From assembly GCA_017599285.1 (NCBI GenBank), contig JAGFXX010000001.1, positions 2,170,001 to 2,234,000 on the forward strand: a stretch of DNA of 64,000 nucleotides, given 5' to 3'. This document shows, one piece after another, positions 42,559 to 50,873 of this stretch. This DNA comes from Cereibacter azotoformans. GTDB lineage: Bacteria; Pseudomonadota; Alphaproteobacteria; Rhodobacterales; Rhodobacteraceae. Every line of letters begins with the position of its first letter. Position 1 is the stretch's first letter. The notes below the pieces were generated by a model. That model searched no databases. It had not been told where the DNA came from and was given only the letters and a program-made list of their open reading frames with translations. A program made the position numbers and the translations under genes.

Positions 42559-44487
42559 TCAGCCGTCCTGCGGGCGGCGCTTGGGGCGGAGCGTCATCTC
42601 GGCCGGGGCCGCCGAGGGCCCCTCGGATGCCTCCGCCGTTTCCTCCACGACCGGGGTCTCCTCGTCAACCGGATTGCCGTCATCGCCCAGCAATGTGAAC
42701 TCGATCCGGCGGTTGGCCTCGCGCCCCGCCTCGTCGCGGTTGTCGGCGATCGGGCGCTCTTCGCCGTAGCCCACGGCCTTCATGCGCCCCACATCGACCC
42801 GGCGTCCCTGAAGCGCCATCAGCACCGCCTCGGCCCGCGCCTGGCTGAGCGCCTTGTTTCCACCCTCGCTGCCCTGGCTGTCGGTGTGGCCCGAAATCTC
42901 GAGCGGCATTCCCTTGCAGTCCTTGAACACCTCGGCCAGCCCGTCGAGCGTGCCGCGCGCGCTCGGGTCGATCTCGGCCGATCCGGGCTCGAACGTGATT
43001 TTCTGCCCGGCAAGGACACGACGGATGCGGGTCATGCATTCCTGCGGCGTGGGCAGCGCGGCCTCGGGGTCGAACTTCTCGTCATAGATCACGTCCACCT
43101 TGAAGCTGCGCCCCTGCCCCAGCCGCGCCGACAGAACCTGCGAGATCCGCGCGCTCGCCTGTTTCGAGCCGGTGACGCCGTTCACCTCGACCGTGTCGGC
43201 CCGCACCAGAAGCTCGCCATGCTGAAGCTGGGCCAGCGACTCGAGCCCGGCAAGCACGCGCACGGGCCAGCCTTCGGGCAGCTCGCCGTCGAGCCGCGTG
43301 GTGCTGCGCACCTTCGAGGCCCCGAACTGCGCGCGGGCAAAGCTGTCCACAGCCTTGCGGGTCAGCTCGTCCGTGACGCGGCCGGCCAGCTCCACCCGTC
43401 CCGCTTCGGACAGCGTGGCGCGGAACTCGGCCGGGCCTTCCGGCACCGCCTGCGGGGCTGGCGGCAGCGTCGCCTCAAGCGAGAAGACCGGCGGCAGCGC
43501 GGCCTCGAGCGCGCCCACCGCGCGGTCGAAGGCGGCGCGCGGGGTGCCCGGCCGACCCTCGAGGGTCACATCGGCGTCCGAGAAGGTCACGCTGCCCGCC
43601 CCCAGTTCGGCCACGGCGCGCAGGCCGGCCTCGGCGGCCTCGGCCCAGCGTGGCGACGGCACGCCGAGGCCGATGGTGCAGGTCGTCTCGCCCGCCACAC
43701 CCGCGGCCCGACCGGCGGCCAGGATACGGTCGCGTGCGCGGGCCGTGTCGGCGGAACAGGCGTCGAACCGTGCCCCCTCCTCGTCCATGACGAAGCGCAG
43801 GGTGAAGGGCGTCAGGACCGGGCGCGGCGCGCTGATGTTCATCACCAGCTCGAGCCCCTCGGGCGCCAGTCGCAGGATCTGCCCCTCGAGCCTGCGCTTC
43901 TCCTGCTCGCTGTCCGAGATGGCGGTGATCGACACACGATCCGCCGCGACCGAGATCTTGGATTGCGGCAGCAAGCGCAGCGCCTTCAGGCCGAAGTCAA
44001 CGGCGGCCGACCAGCCTTCGGGCGCGGGGAAGTCGGCGGTCTCGAGCATGTCGGCCACCTGCAAGCCGGTCGCCAGTCCCCGCGCGGCTTCGGCAAGATC
44101 CTCGGTCCCGGCCGTCTCGGGCAGGAGGCCGATCAGCGACACGCCATCGTCGTTGCGCAGCATCTCGACCGAAAAGCGCGGCGCCTCGATCTCGCGCACG
44201 GGGATCACCTCGAGCGCATCGCGCAGGCGGGCCGCATCGACCACGCTTCCGGCGGCATTGACGGCACGGAAGCGGGCGGCCTCGTTCGGGGCCGTTCCGG
44301 TCAGCCAGACCTGCAACCCGTCGGCCCTGACATCGACGAAGGTGAGGCCCGCCGTGGTCAGGCGGGACCGGACCGCCTCGGCGGAGCGGTCCTCGATCAT
44401 GGTCGCGGCCCACGAGGCACCCACCACGGCAAGCGCCGCGGCCGTGGCGAAGGCGGCAGAGGCGAGGAGGTTCGATCTCAGGGGCAT
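42559..44487 (-). CDS. OmpA-family protein with N-terminal BON domains
   Basis: The 642-residue protein has an N-terminal signal or anchor helix (LLASAAFATAAALAVVGASWAA), two or three BON-like alpha/beta repeats (e.g. VWLTGTAPNEAARFRAVNAAG near 60-80, VELAGRVTDELTRKAVDSFARAQFG near 359-383), and a C-terminal OmpA peptidoglycan-binding domain (ITFEPGSAEIDPSARGTLDGLA near 484-505; EISGHTDSQGSEGGNKALS near 515-533; VGYGEERPIADNRDEAGREANRRIEF near 560-585). The tail after 590 is acidic and low in complexity. Layout recalls mycobacterial ArfA/OmpATb. It should tether the envelope to peptidoglycan. Six Cys lie in the mature region. Confidence 0.88.
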   Translation of the reverse strand: MPLRSNLLASAAFATAAALAVVGASWAATMIEDRSAEAVRSRLTTAGLTFVDVRADGLQVWLTGTAPNEAARFRAVNAAGSVVDAARLRDALEVIPVREIEAPRFSVEMLRNDDGVSLIGLLPETAGTEDLAEAARGLATGLQVADMLETADFPAPEGWSAAVDFGLKALRLLPQSKISVAADRVSITAISDSEQEKRRLEGQILRLAPEGLELVMNISAPRPVLTPFTLRFVMDEEGARFDACSADTARARDRILAAGRAAGVAGETTCTIGLGVPSPRWAEAAEAGLRAVAELGAGSVTFSDADVTLEGRPGTPRAAFDRAVGALEAALPPVFSLEATLPPAPQAVPEGPAEFRATLSEAGRVELAGRVTDELTRKAVDSFARAQFGASKVRSTTRLDGELPEGWPVRVLAGLESLAQLQHGELLVRADTVEVNGVTGSKQASARISQVLSARLGQGRSFKVDVIYDEKFDPEAALPTPQECMTRIRRVLAGQKITFEPGSAEIDPSARGTLDGLAEVFKDCKGMPLEISGHTDSQGSEGGNKALSQARAEAVLMALQGRRVDVGRMKAVGYGEERPIADNRDEAGREANRRIEFTLLGDDGNPVDEETPVVEETAEASEGPSAAPAEMTLRPKRRPQDG

Positions 44488-44554
44488 GGCAGGGAATCTC
44501 CCGTCGGACAGGCGTCGGTCGCCCGTGCTTAGGCCCTACGCCGCGGCCCTTCAA

Positions 44555-45547
44555 TCAAAGGAGCGCCGCCACGGCAAGAAACAGCGCAGGGATCAGGCCC
44601 GCGTCGCGGTTCGAGCGGAAGAGCCGGAGGCAGCGCCCCGTGTCCTCGGTGTCGAGCTGCGCCAGCTGCCAGGTCATGTGCGCCCCGAAGCCCCAGACGC
44701 CCGCCAGCGCGATCATCAGTTGCAGGATCGAGCCCTGCGGCAGCACCGCGAGCAGGACAGCCAGCGTCATCAGCAGGGTCGCGATCACCATGAAGGCCAC
44801 GAGCCACCTGCCCGTGTTCTGCCCGAAGAGACGGGCGGTGGAGCGGACCCCGATCAGCGCATCGTCCTCCTTGTCCTGGTGGGCGTAGATCGTGTCGTAG
44901 AAGAGGGTCCAGGCAATGCCGGCCCCATAGAGGGCGACGGGCGGCCATCCCAGGCTGCCCGTGTGCGCGGCCCAGAGCAGGAGCGCGCCCCAGTTGAAGG
45001 CCAGCCCGAGGAAGGCCTGCGGCCACCAGGTGAAGCGCTTGGCAAAGGGATAGATGCCGACCAGCGCCAGCGAGGCGATGCCGAGCAGGATCGCCGCCGC
45101 GTTGAAGCTGAACAGGATGAGAGAGGCCACCAGCGCCTGCACCACCATCCAGACCACCGCGCCCTTGGTGCTCACCTGTCCCGAAGGGATCGGGCGCGAG
45201 CGGGTGCGCGCCACCGCCGCGTCGAAATCGCGGTCGGTGATGTCGTTCCAGGTGCAGCCCGCCCCGCGCATGAGGAAGGCGCCGACCGCACTGCCGATCA
45301 CGAGCCACAGGTCGAGCGGGCGGTAGCCTTCGGGCTCGGCCAGCGCCGCCAGCGCCACGGCCCAGAGGCAGGGGATCAGCAGCAGCCATGTTCCGATCGG
45401 ACGATCGGCCCTTGACAGCCGCAGATAGGGCCGCGTGACGCCCGGCGCGTGCCGGTCCACCCAGTTGTCCGGCGGCGCGTCCGCCACCTTTCCCTGCGAC
45501 GCTGCCACCGACGTGGGAGCCTCTGGCGCTTGGCTCGGCTGCTGCAT
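44555..45547 (-). CDS. ubiA: 4-hydroxybenzoate polyprenyltransferase
   Basis: UbiA prenylates 4-hydroxybenzoate in ubiquinone synthesis at the inner membrane. The 330-residue protein has about nine helices and both Asp-rich motifs: GCTWNDITDRDFDAAV near 97-112 and FYDTIYAHQDKEDDALIGV near 218-236, plus LSRADRPIGTWLLL near 44-57. The N-terminal 40 residues are hydrophilic and long. ATG 45547 is only 11 bases from the divergent rsmE start; a GTG at codon 21 behind AGGGAAAG could be the true start and would widen that gap. Confidence 0.93.
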   Translation of the reverse strand: MQQPSQAPEAPTSVAASQGKVADAPPDNWVDRHAPGVTRPYLRLSRADRPIGTWLLLIPCLWAVALAALAEPEGYRPLDLWLVIGSAVGAFLMRGAGCTWNDITDRDFDAAVARTRSRPIPSGQVSTKGAVVWMVVQALVASLILFSFNAAAILLGIASLALVGIYPFAKRFTWWPQAFLGLAFNWGALLLWAAHTGSLGWPPVALYGAGIAWTLFYDTIYAHQDKEDDALIGVRSTARLFGQNTGRWLVAFMVIATLLMTLAVLLAVLPQGSILQLMIALAGVWGFGAHMTWQLAQLDTEDTGRCLRLFRSNRDAGLIPALFLAVAALL

Positions 45548-45558
45548 AAGGTGCCCCC

Positions 45559-46332
45559 ATGTCGGATGCGAAAGTCAGGCTCTATGTAGATCAGCCCCTC
45601 GGACCCGGGCAACCCGTTCGTCTGACGCAGGATCAGGCGCATTACCTCTTCGGGGTGATGCGACTGGCGCGCGGCGCGGCAGTGCTGCTGTTCAACGGGC
45701 GGGATGGCGAGTGGCGCGCCGAGGTGACCGAGGCGGGCAAGCGCGGCGGCACGCTCACCTGCGCGGCGCAGACGGCACCGCTGCGCCGGCCGCCGGACCT
45801 CTGGCTGATGTTCGCGCCGATCAAGAAGGCGCGCACGGATTTCATCGTGGAAAAGGCGGCCGAAATGGGCGCCGCGCGCATCCTGCCCGTGCAGACCCGC
45901 TTCACCAACTCCGAACGCATCCGGCAGGATCGCCTTCAGGCCCACGCGGTCGAGGCGGCCGAGCAGTGCGGCGGCACCTATGTCCCCGAGGTGGCCGAAC
46001 TGGCCGCCCTCGACCGGCTTCTGTCCGACTGGCCCGCGGATCGGCGGATCATGTGGTGCGACGAGAACCTGCTCGGCGCGCGGGCGGGGCTGCTTGAAGG
46101 GGCGGGCGCGATCGAGGCCCGCGGCTTCGAGGAGGCGCCCAGCCAGCCCTCGCCGGGCCCGTGGGCCATCCTCATCGGCCCGGAAGGCGGCTTCTCCGAG
46201 GACGAGCAGGCGCGCCTGCGCCGGATGCCGCAGGTCGTGCCGGTCAGCCTCGGCCCGCGCATCCTGCGCGCCGATACGGCCGCGGTGGCGGCGTTGACGC
46301 TCTGGCAGTCCGTGCTGGGGGACTGGGTGTGA
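45559..46332 (+). CDS. rsmE: 16S rRNA (uracil-1498-N3)-methyltransferase
   Basis: RsmE is a SPOUT-class methyltransferase. The 257-residue protein has the N-terminal PUA-like domain (RLYVDQPLGPGQPVRLTQDQAHYLFGVMRL), the core LMFAPIKKARTDFIVEKAAEMGAARILPV near 84-112, and the knotted SAM site LIGPEGGFSEDEQARL near 208-223 with SLGPRILRADTAAVAAL near 234-250. Divergent from ubiA with 11 bases between the annotated starts; overlaps the next gene as GTGTGA. Confidence 0.95.
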   Translation: MSDAKVRLYVDQPLGPGQPVRLTQDQAHYLFGVMRLARGAAVLLFNGRDGEWRAEVTEAGKRGGTLTCAAQTAPLRRPPDLWLMFAPIKKARTDFIVEKAAEMGAARILPVQTRFTNSERIRQDRLQAHAVEAAEQCGGTYVPEVAELAALDRLLSDWPADRRIMWCDENLLGARAGLLEGAGAIEARGFEEAPSQPSPGPWAILIGPEGGFSEDEQARLRRMPQVVPVSLGPRILRADTAAVAALTLWQSVLGDWV

Positions 46333-46895
46333 GCTTCCTTCGCCCGGAGGTGCAGGCGCTCCTCCTGCGCTGGCGTGAACCGGCGGCCGCGGCGGGCGGC
46401 ATGGCCCTGGCCCTCTGGCTCGGCTCGTTCGGCGGCTGGTTCTTCGTGCCCCTGGGGGCGCTCGTCTTCGCGGCCTCGGTGGCCTGGGGCATCATCGCGC
46501 TTCGGCGGATGCGGTTCCGGCAGGCGGCCGGCGCGCCCGGCCTTGTCGAGCTGGACGAGGGCCAGATCGGCTACCTCGGGCCGGAGTGGGGCGGGTTCGT
46601 GGCGCTGGACGATCTCGAGGAGCTGCGGCTGGTCACGATCCGCGGCGAGCGGCACTGGCGTCTGGCCCAGTCGGACGGGCAGGTGCTGGCCATCCCGGTC
46701 GGCGCCAAAGGGGCCGAGCGGCTCTTCGATGCCTTCGCCACGCTGCCGGGCCTCGAGATGCGGGTGCTTCTGGCCGCGCTCGACACGCCGCCCTCGGCCG
46801 CGCCGACCGGCCCGAATGTCATCAGTCTTTCGTCGCAGGCCCCCACGATGGGGCGCGTGATCTGGCGCAGGCCCGCCCGCGCGGTCTTGACTTGA
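46329..46895 (+). CDS. Conserved hypothetical membrane protein
   Basis: The 188-residue protein has two adjacent transmembrane helices (GGMALALWLGSFGGWFFVPLGALVFAASVAWGIIAL in pieces over 23-59) followed by a soluble beta-rich domain (GLVELDEGQIGYLGPEWGGFVALDDLEELRLVTI in pieces over 71-104) that resembles a small PH-like or bPH fold by pattern only. It starts with GTG 46329, overlapping the rsmE stop by 4 bases, and is followed by gshA after 52 bases. I do not recognise a named family; co-translation with rsmE supports that it is real. Confidence 0.75.
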   Translation: MSFLRPEVQALLLRWREPAAAAGGMALALWLGSFGGWFFVPLGALVFAASVAWGIIALRRMRFRQAAGAPGLVELDEGQIGYLGPEWGGFVALDDLEELRLVTIRGERHWRLAQSDGQVLAIPVGAKGAERLFDAFATLPGLEMRVLLAALDTPPSAAPTGPNVISLSSQAPTMGRVIWRRPARAVLT

Positions 46896-46947
46896 CTGCG
46901 ACGAAGCGACAGGTCTTGCGTCCCGAATGAGCGATCGGAGCGCGTGC

Positions 46948-48312
46948 ATGTCCATTCCCCAGTCCGGCGGCGGGCCGATCGAGAATTTCGAGCAGCTGGC
47001 GGCCTACATGGAGGCGGGCTGCAAGCCCGCGTCCGACTGGCGCATCGGGACGGAACACGAGAAGTTCGGCTATCTGACCTCCGGCCTCGCGCCGTTGCCC
47101 TACGAGGGCGAGGCCTCGGTCCGCGTCGTGCTCGAAGGGCTGCGCGACCGCTTCGGCTGGACGCCGGTCATGGAGAAGGACGCCATCATCGGCCTGTCGC
47201 GGGAGGGCGCCAACATCTCGCTCGAGCCGGGAGGGCAGCTCGAGCTGTCGGGCGCGCCGCTGGCCACCGTGCACGAGACCAGGGCAGAGCTGGAAAGCCA
47301 CCTGCGCGAGGTGGCCGAGGTGGCCGAGCCTCTGGGCGTGCGCTTTCTCGGCGCCGGCGCCGCGCCGATCTGGACGCACGACGAGATGCCGGTGATGCCG
47401 AAGGGCCGCTACCGGCTGATGACCGATTACATGGGGCGCGTGGGCACCCACGGCACCCAGATGATGTATCGCACCTGCACGGTTCAGGTGAATCTCGATT
47501 ATGCGTCCGAAGCCGACATGGTGAAGAAGCTGCGCGTGGCGCTGGCGTTGCAGCCGGTGGCGACCGCGCTCTTTGCCTCGTCGCCCTTCTTCGAGGGCCG
47601 GGTGAACGGACACAAGAGCTGGCGTTCGCGCATCTGGCGCAGCCTTGACGCCTCGCGGACGGGAATGCTGCCCTTCGTCTTCGAGGAGGGGATGGGCTTC
47701 CAGCGGTATGTCGATTGGGTGCTCGATGTGCCGATGTATTTCGTCTACCGCGACGGCCATTACATCGACGCCCTCGGCCAGTCGTTCCGCGACTTCCTGA
47801 AGGGCGAGCTTCCGGCGCTGCCGGGCGAGAAGCCCACCCTGTCGGACTGGGCCGACCACATGACCACGGTCTTCCCCGAGGCGAGGGTCAAGAAATACAT
47901 CGAGATGCGCGGCGCCGACGCCGGACCGCTGTCGCATCTGGTGGCGCTGCCGGCCTTCTGGGTCGGACTGATGTATGACGGATCGGCGCTCGACGCCGCC
48001 TGGGATCTCGCACGGGGCTGGAGCGCCGAGACGCGCGAAGGGTTGCGGGTTGCGGCTTCGGTGGACGGGTTGCAGGGCGAGGCGGGCGGCGTGCGCCTGC
48101 TCGATGTCGCCCGCGAGGCGGTCGCCATCGCCCAGGGCGGCCTGCGCGCACGGGCGCTGGCGGGCGAAGGCATGGCGGACGAAGCCGGCCATCTCGAGGT
48201 GCTGGCCGAGAGCGCCGCCTCGGGCCGTGTGGTGGCCGACGATCTCCTGGCGCGGTTTCATGGCGTGTGGGAAGGCGACCTGCGCCGGATCTATCCCGAG
48301 TTCAGCTACTGA
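46948..48312 (+). CDS. gshA: Glutamate--cysteine ligase
   Basis: GshA makes gamma-glutamylcysteine, the first step of glutathione synthesis. The 454-residue protein is of the proteobacterial/plant GCS2 type: WRIGTEHEKFGYL near 31-43, ISLEPGGQLELSGAP near 90-104, TCTVQVNLDYASEADM near 180-195 and PLSHLVALPAFWVGLMYD near 328-345. ATG 46948 is preferred over ATG 46927 because CGGAG lies at good distance and family proteins start near this point. Glutathione made here would serve the GST encoded at 8963. Confidence 0.95.
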   Translation: MSIPQSGGGPIENFEQLAAYMEAGCKPASDWRIGTEHEKFGYLTSGLAPLPYEGEASVRVVLEGLRDRFGWTPVMEKDAIIGLSREGANISLEPGGQLELSGAPLATVHETRAELESHLREVAEVAEPLGVRFLGAGAAPIWTHDEMPVMPKGRYRLMTDYMGRVGTHGTQMMYRTCTVQVNLDYASEADMVKKLRVALALQPVATALFASSPFFEGRVNGHKSWRSRIWRSLDASRTGMLPFVFEEGMGFQRYVDWVLDVPMYFVYRDGHYIDALGQSFRDFLKGELPALPGEKPTLSDWADHMTTVFPEARVKKYIEMRGADAGPLSHLVALPAFWVGLMYDGSALDAAWDLARGWSAETREGLRVAASVDGLQGEAGGVRLLDVAREAVAIAQGGLRARALAGEGMADEAGHLEVLAESAASGRVVADDLLARFHGVWEGDLRRIYPEFSY

Positions 48313-48441
48313 CGCGGTTCGCCGCGGCGCGGTCTTTCTCTGCCCCGGACTGGACATGTCCGGCGCTGCGTGGTCAGCATGAGAAACGTGCCCCGCCCTC
48401 TTGTCCGTGCGGCGGCAAATCCAGTCCCCCGGGAGGATCTC

Positions 48442-49920
48442 ATGCTCGACTCCGTCACCGACCTGCGTTCGATACTCAAGGATCCGTCGCTGCTCGAAAC
48501 CCGCGCCTTCGTGGCGGGCGAGTGGGTGGCGGCCGATGACGGTGCCAGCTTCGAGGTAACGAACCCCGCCCGCGGCGACGTGATCTGCACCGTCCCGGAC
48601 CTCGGCCGGGCCGAGACCGCGCGTGCCATCGCCGCCGCGGCCGAGGCGATGAAGGACTGGGCCGCCCACACCGGCAAGGAACGCGCGCAGGTGATGCGCA
48701 AGTGGTTCGACCTGATGATGGCCAACCAGGACGACCTCGGCGCGATCCTGACGGCCGAGATGGGCAAGCCCCTCGCCGAAGCCAAGGGCGAGATCGCCTA
48801 TGGCGCCTCCTTCATCGAATGGTTCGGCGAAGAGGCCAAGCGCGTCTATGGCGAGACCATCCCCGGCCACATGCGCGACAAGCGCATCACCGTGCTCAAG
48901 CAGCCGATCGGCGTCGTGGGCTCGATCACGCCCTGGAACTTCCCGAACGCGATGATCACCCGCAAATGCGGCCCGGCGCTGGCCGCGGGCTGCGGCTTCG
49001 TCGCCCGCCCCGCCGCCGAAACGCCGCTGTCGGCGCTGGCGCTGGCGGTGCTGGGCGAGCGCGCGGGGCTGCCCAAGGGCATCCTGTCGGTCATCACCTC
49101 GAGGAAATCCTCGGACATCGGCAAGGAGTTCTGCGAGAATCCGGCCGTCCGCAAGCTGACCTTCACGGGCTCGACCGAGGTGGGGCGCATCCTGCTCAGG
49201 CAGGCGGCGGATCAGGTGATGAAATGCTCGATGGAGCTGGGCGGCAACGCGCCCTTCATCGTCTTCGACGACGCCGATCTCGACGCGGCGGTGCAGGGCG
49301 CCATGGCGTCCAAGTTCCGCAACAACGGCCAGACCTGCGTCTGCGCGAACCGCATCTATGTGCAGGCCGGCGTCCATGACGCCTTCGCCGAAAAGCTGGC
49401 GGCCGCGGTGAAGAAGCTGCGCGTCGGCGACGGGCTGGTGGAGGGGACCGAGGCCGGCCCGCTCATCAACGAGAAGGCGGTCGAAAAGGTCGAGGAACAT
49501 ATCCGCGACGTGCTCGACGGCGGCGGCGAGGTGTTGACCGGCGGCAAGCGGCACGCACTGGGCGGCACCTTCTTCGAGCCGACCGTCGTGACCGGCGTCA
49601 CGCAGGAGATGAAGGTCTCGACCGAAGAGACCTTCGGGCCGCTCGCGCCGCTCTTCCGGTTCGACACCGAAGAGGAGGTGATCGGCTATGCGAACGACAC
49701 GATCTTCGGCCTTGCCTCCTACTTCTACGCCCGCGACGTGGGCCGCATCACCCGCGTCCAGGAGGCGCTGGAATATGGCATCGTCGGCGTCAACACCGGC
49801 ATCATCTCGACCGAGGTCGCACCCTTCGGCGGGGTGAAGCAATCCGGCCTCGGCCGCGAGGGCTCGCGGCACGGCATCGAGGATTATCTCGAGATGAAAT
49901 ACATCTGCCTCTCGATCTGA
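48442..49920 (+). CDS. gabD: Succinate-semialdehyde dehydrogenase-type aldehyde dehydrogenase
   Basis: The 492-residue enzyme oxidises succinate semialdehyde (or a close aldehyde such as glutarate semialdehyde) to the acid. Motifs are SITPWNFPNAMITRK near 164-178, TGSTEVGR near 239-246, catalytic Glu in SMELGGNAP near 261-269 and catalytic Cys in NNGQTCVCANR near 295-305, and the C-terminal FGGVKQSGLGREGSRHGIEDYLE. The usual cofactor Lys in VKPA is Arg here (VARPAAETP near 188-196), a rare change. RBS GGGAGGATCTC before ATG 48442. No GABA transaminase gene is adjacent. Confidence 0.9.
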   Translation: MLDSVTDLRSILKDPSLLETRAFVAGEWVAADDGASFEVTNPARGDVICTVPDLGRAETARAIAAAAEAMKDWAAHTGKERAQVMRKWFDLMMANQDDLGAILTAEMGKPLAEAKGEIAYGASFIEWFGEEAKRVYGETIPGHMRDKRITVLKQPIGVVGSITPWNFPNAMITRKCGPALAAGCGFVARPAAETPLSALALAVLGERAGLPKGILSVITSRKSSDIGKEFCENPAVRKLTFTGSTEVGRILLRQAADQVMKCSMELGGNAPFIVFDDADLDAAVQGAMASKFRNNGQTCVCANRIYVQAGVHDAFAEKLAAAVKKLRVGDGLVEGTEAGPLINEKAVEKVEEHIRDVLDGGGEVLTGGKRHALGGTFFEPTVVTGVTQEMKVSTEETFGPLAPLFRFDTEEEVIGYANDTIFGLASYFYARDVGRITRVQEALEYGIVGVNTGIISTEVAPFGGVKQSGLGREGSRHGIEDYLEMKYICLSI

Positions 49921-50196
49921 GGCAGGCACCGCATCCCTGATCGAGACACCGATCCCGGACGCACTGACGGAGACCGCCGATGACGTGCGTTTTCCGCCAT
50001 CGCCGGTTTCGGAGGGCTTTTGCACAGGTCGGACATGCTCGGCCCCGAGGGTGGGCCGCGGCCATCGCGCTCGCCGAGGGGGCCCGCGGGACGGACGCCT
50101 TGGGCTGCCGGGTGGAGGCCGTCCAATTCATGCCGCACGCAGAGCCTGAGCCGCTAGTTGCATTTCGCGCTTCGTGAATGGCAGGCGGACAGACAA
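49921..50196. other. Intergenic region after gabD
   Basis: Apart from the palindrome at 50159-50183 I see no supported feature. Small open frames on both strands (for example 49980-50177 plus, 49884-50138 minus) have no recognisable domains and poor RBSs. Confidence 0.5.
50159..50183. repeat. 25-base imperfect palindrome, copy 2
   Basis: TGCATTTCGC, GCTTC, GTGAATGGCA is an imperfect palindrome. Its reverse complement matches the palindrome at 40567-40591 at 19 of 25 positions. It lies past the terminator end of the hsp20 gene. Confidence 0.3.
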
Positions 50197-50220
50197 GGGA
50201 CGCGCCTCGCGGCGCGCCCC
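50197..50220 (-). terminator. Terminator of the hsp20 gene
   Basis: GGGACGCGCC (50197-50206) pairs with GGCGCGCCCC (50211-50220) with one mismatch around the tetraloop TCGC, 19 bases past the hsp20 stop on the minus strand. Confidence 0.65.
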
Positions 50221-50238
50221 CAAGGCAACAGCGACGGA

Positions 50239-50715
50239 TCAGGCCTCGTCCGGGTTCTTCACGGCCTCGATGGTCCGGGTGGAGGCCGCGTCACCGCGCG
50301 CGATCTCGATCCGGCGCGGCTTCAGCGCCTCGGGCGTCTCGCGCACGAGGTCGATATGAAGCATCCCATGCTCCTGGCTCGCGCCCGTCACGCGCACATG
50401 ATCGGCCAGGGCAAAGCGGCGCTCGAAGGCGCGGGTGGCGATGCCACGGTGCAGGTAAGTCCGCTCGGACTCGTCCGCGGCCTTGCGCGCTCCGACATGG
50501 AGCGTGTTCTCCTTGACCTCGACGGCCAGTTCCTCGGGCGCAAAGCCCGCCACGGCGATCGAGATGCGGTAGGCGTTCTCGGCCGTCTTCTCGATGTTGT
50601 AGGGCGGGTAAGTCGGCTGGGCGACCTCGCTGGTCATCACCCGATCCATGAGATCGGCGATCCGGTCGAAGCCGACGGTGGCGCGGTAGAGCGGCGAGAA
50701 ATCGTAGTTGCGCAT
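50239..50715 (-). CDS. Small heat-shock protein, Hsp20/alpha-crystallin (IbpA class)
   Basis: The 158-residue class A small Hsp begins MRNYDFSPLYRATVGFDRIADLMDR, close to E. coli IbpA. The alpha-crystallin domain spans about 40-130 with YPPYNIEKTAENAYRISIAVAGF, KENTLHVGARK and RTYLHRGIATRAFERRFALADHVRV in pieces, and the tail holds PRRIEIA. It holds unfolding proteins in the cytoplasm. Start 50715 has AGGAGG six bases upstream; the ATG two codons earlier overlaps that RBS. A sigma-32-like promoter lies about 85 bases upstream. Confidence 0.95.
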   Translation of the reverse strand: MRNYDFSPLYRATVGFDRIADLMDRVMTSEVAQPTYPPYNIEKTAENAYRISIAVAGFAPEELAVEVKENTLHVGARKAADESERTYLHRGIATRAFERRFALADHVRVTGASQEHGMLHIDLVRETPEALKPRRIEIARGDAASTRTIEAVKNPDEA

Positions 50716-50804
50716 GTTCATCCTCCTGGAAGCGATGCGGGTCGGCCCTCCCACCGGGGGACGGGCCCAGAAGCGCCGAGCCCGTTCCGGCACTCGGCAG
50801 GGGG

Positions 50805-50834
50805 AATCTGGGAAGGTCGCGCCAGCCTTTCAAG
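50805..50834 (-). promoter_or_regulatory. Sigma-32 (RpoH)-like promoter of hsp20
   Basis: On the minus strand, CTTGAAA (50834-50828) is a perfect match to the E. coli heat-shock -35. After 15 bases comes CCCAGATT (50812-50805), close to CCCCATnT. The distance to the start codon is about 85 bases. Confidence 0.6.
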
Positions 50835-50873
50835 GGGTTCGCGGGCCAAGCCGGACGCTGCGGCGGCCGGGCC

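Noticed and set aside
49980-50177. Small open frame of 65 codons after gabD
   Set aside because: No recognisable domain, Arg/Ala-rich composition of a random GC-rich frame, and it runs through the palindrome at 50159.
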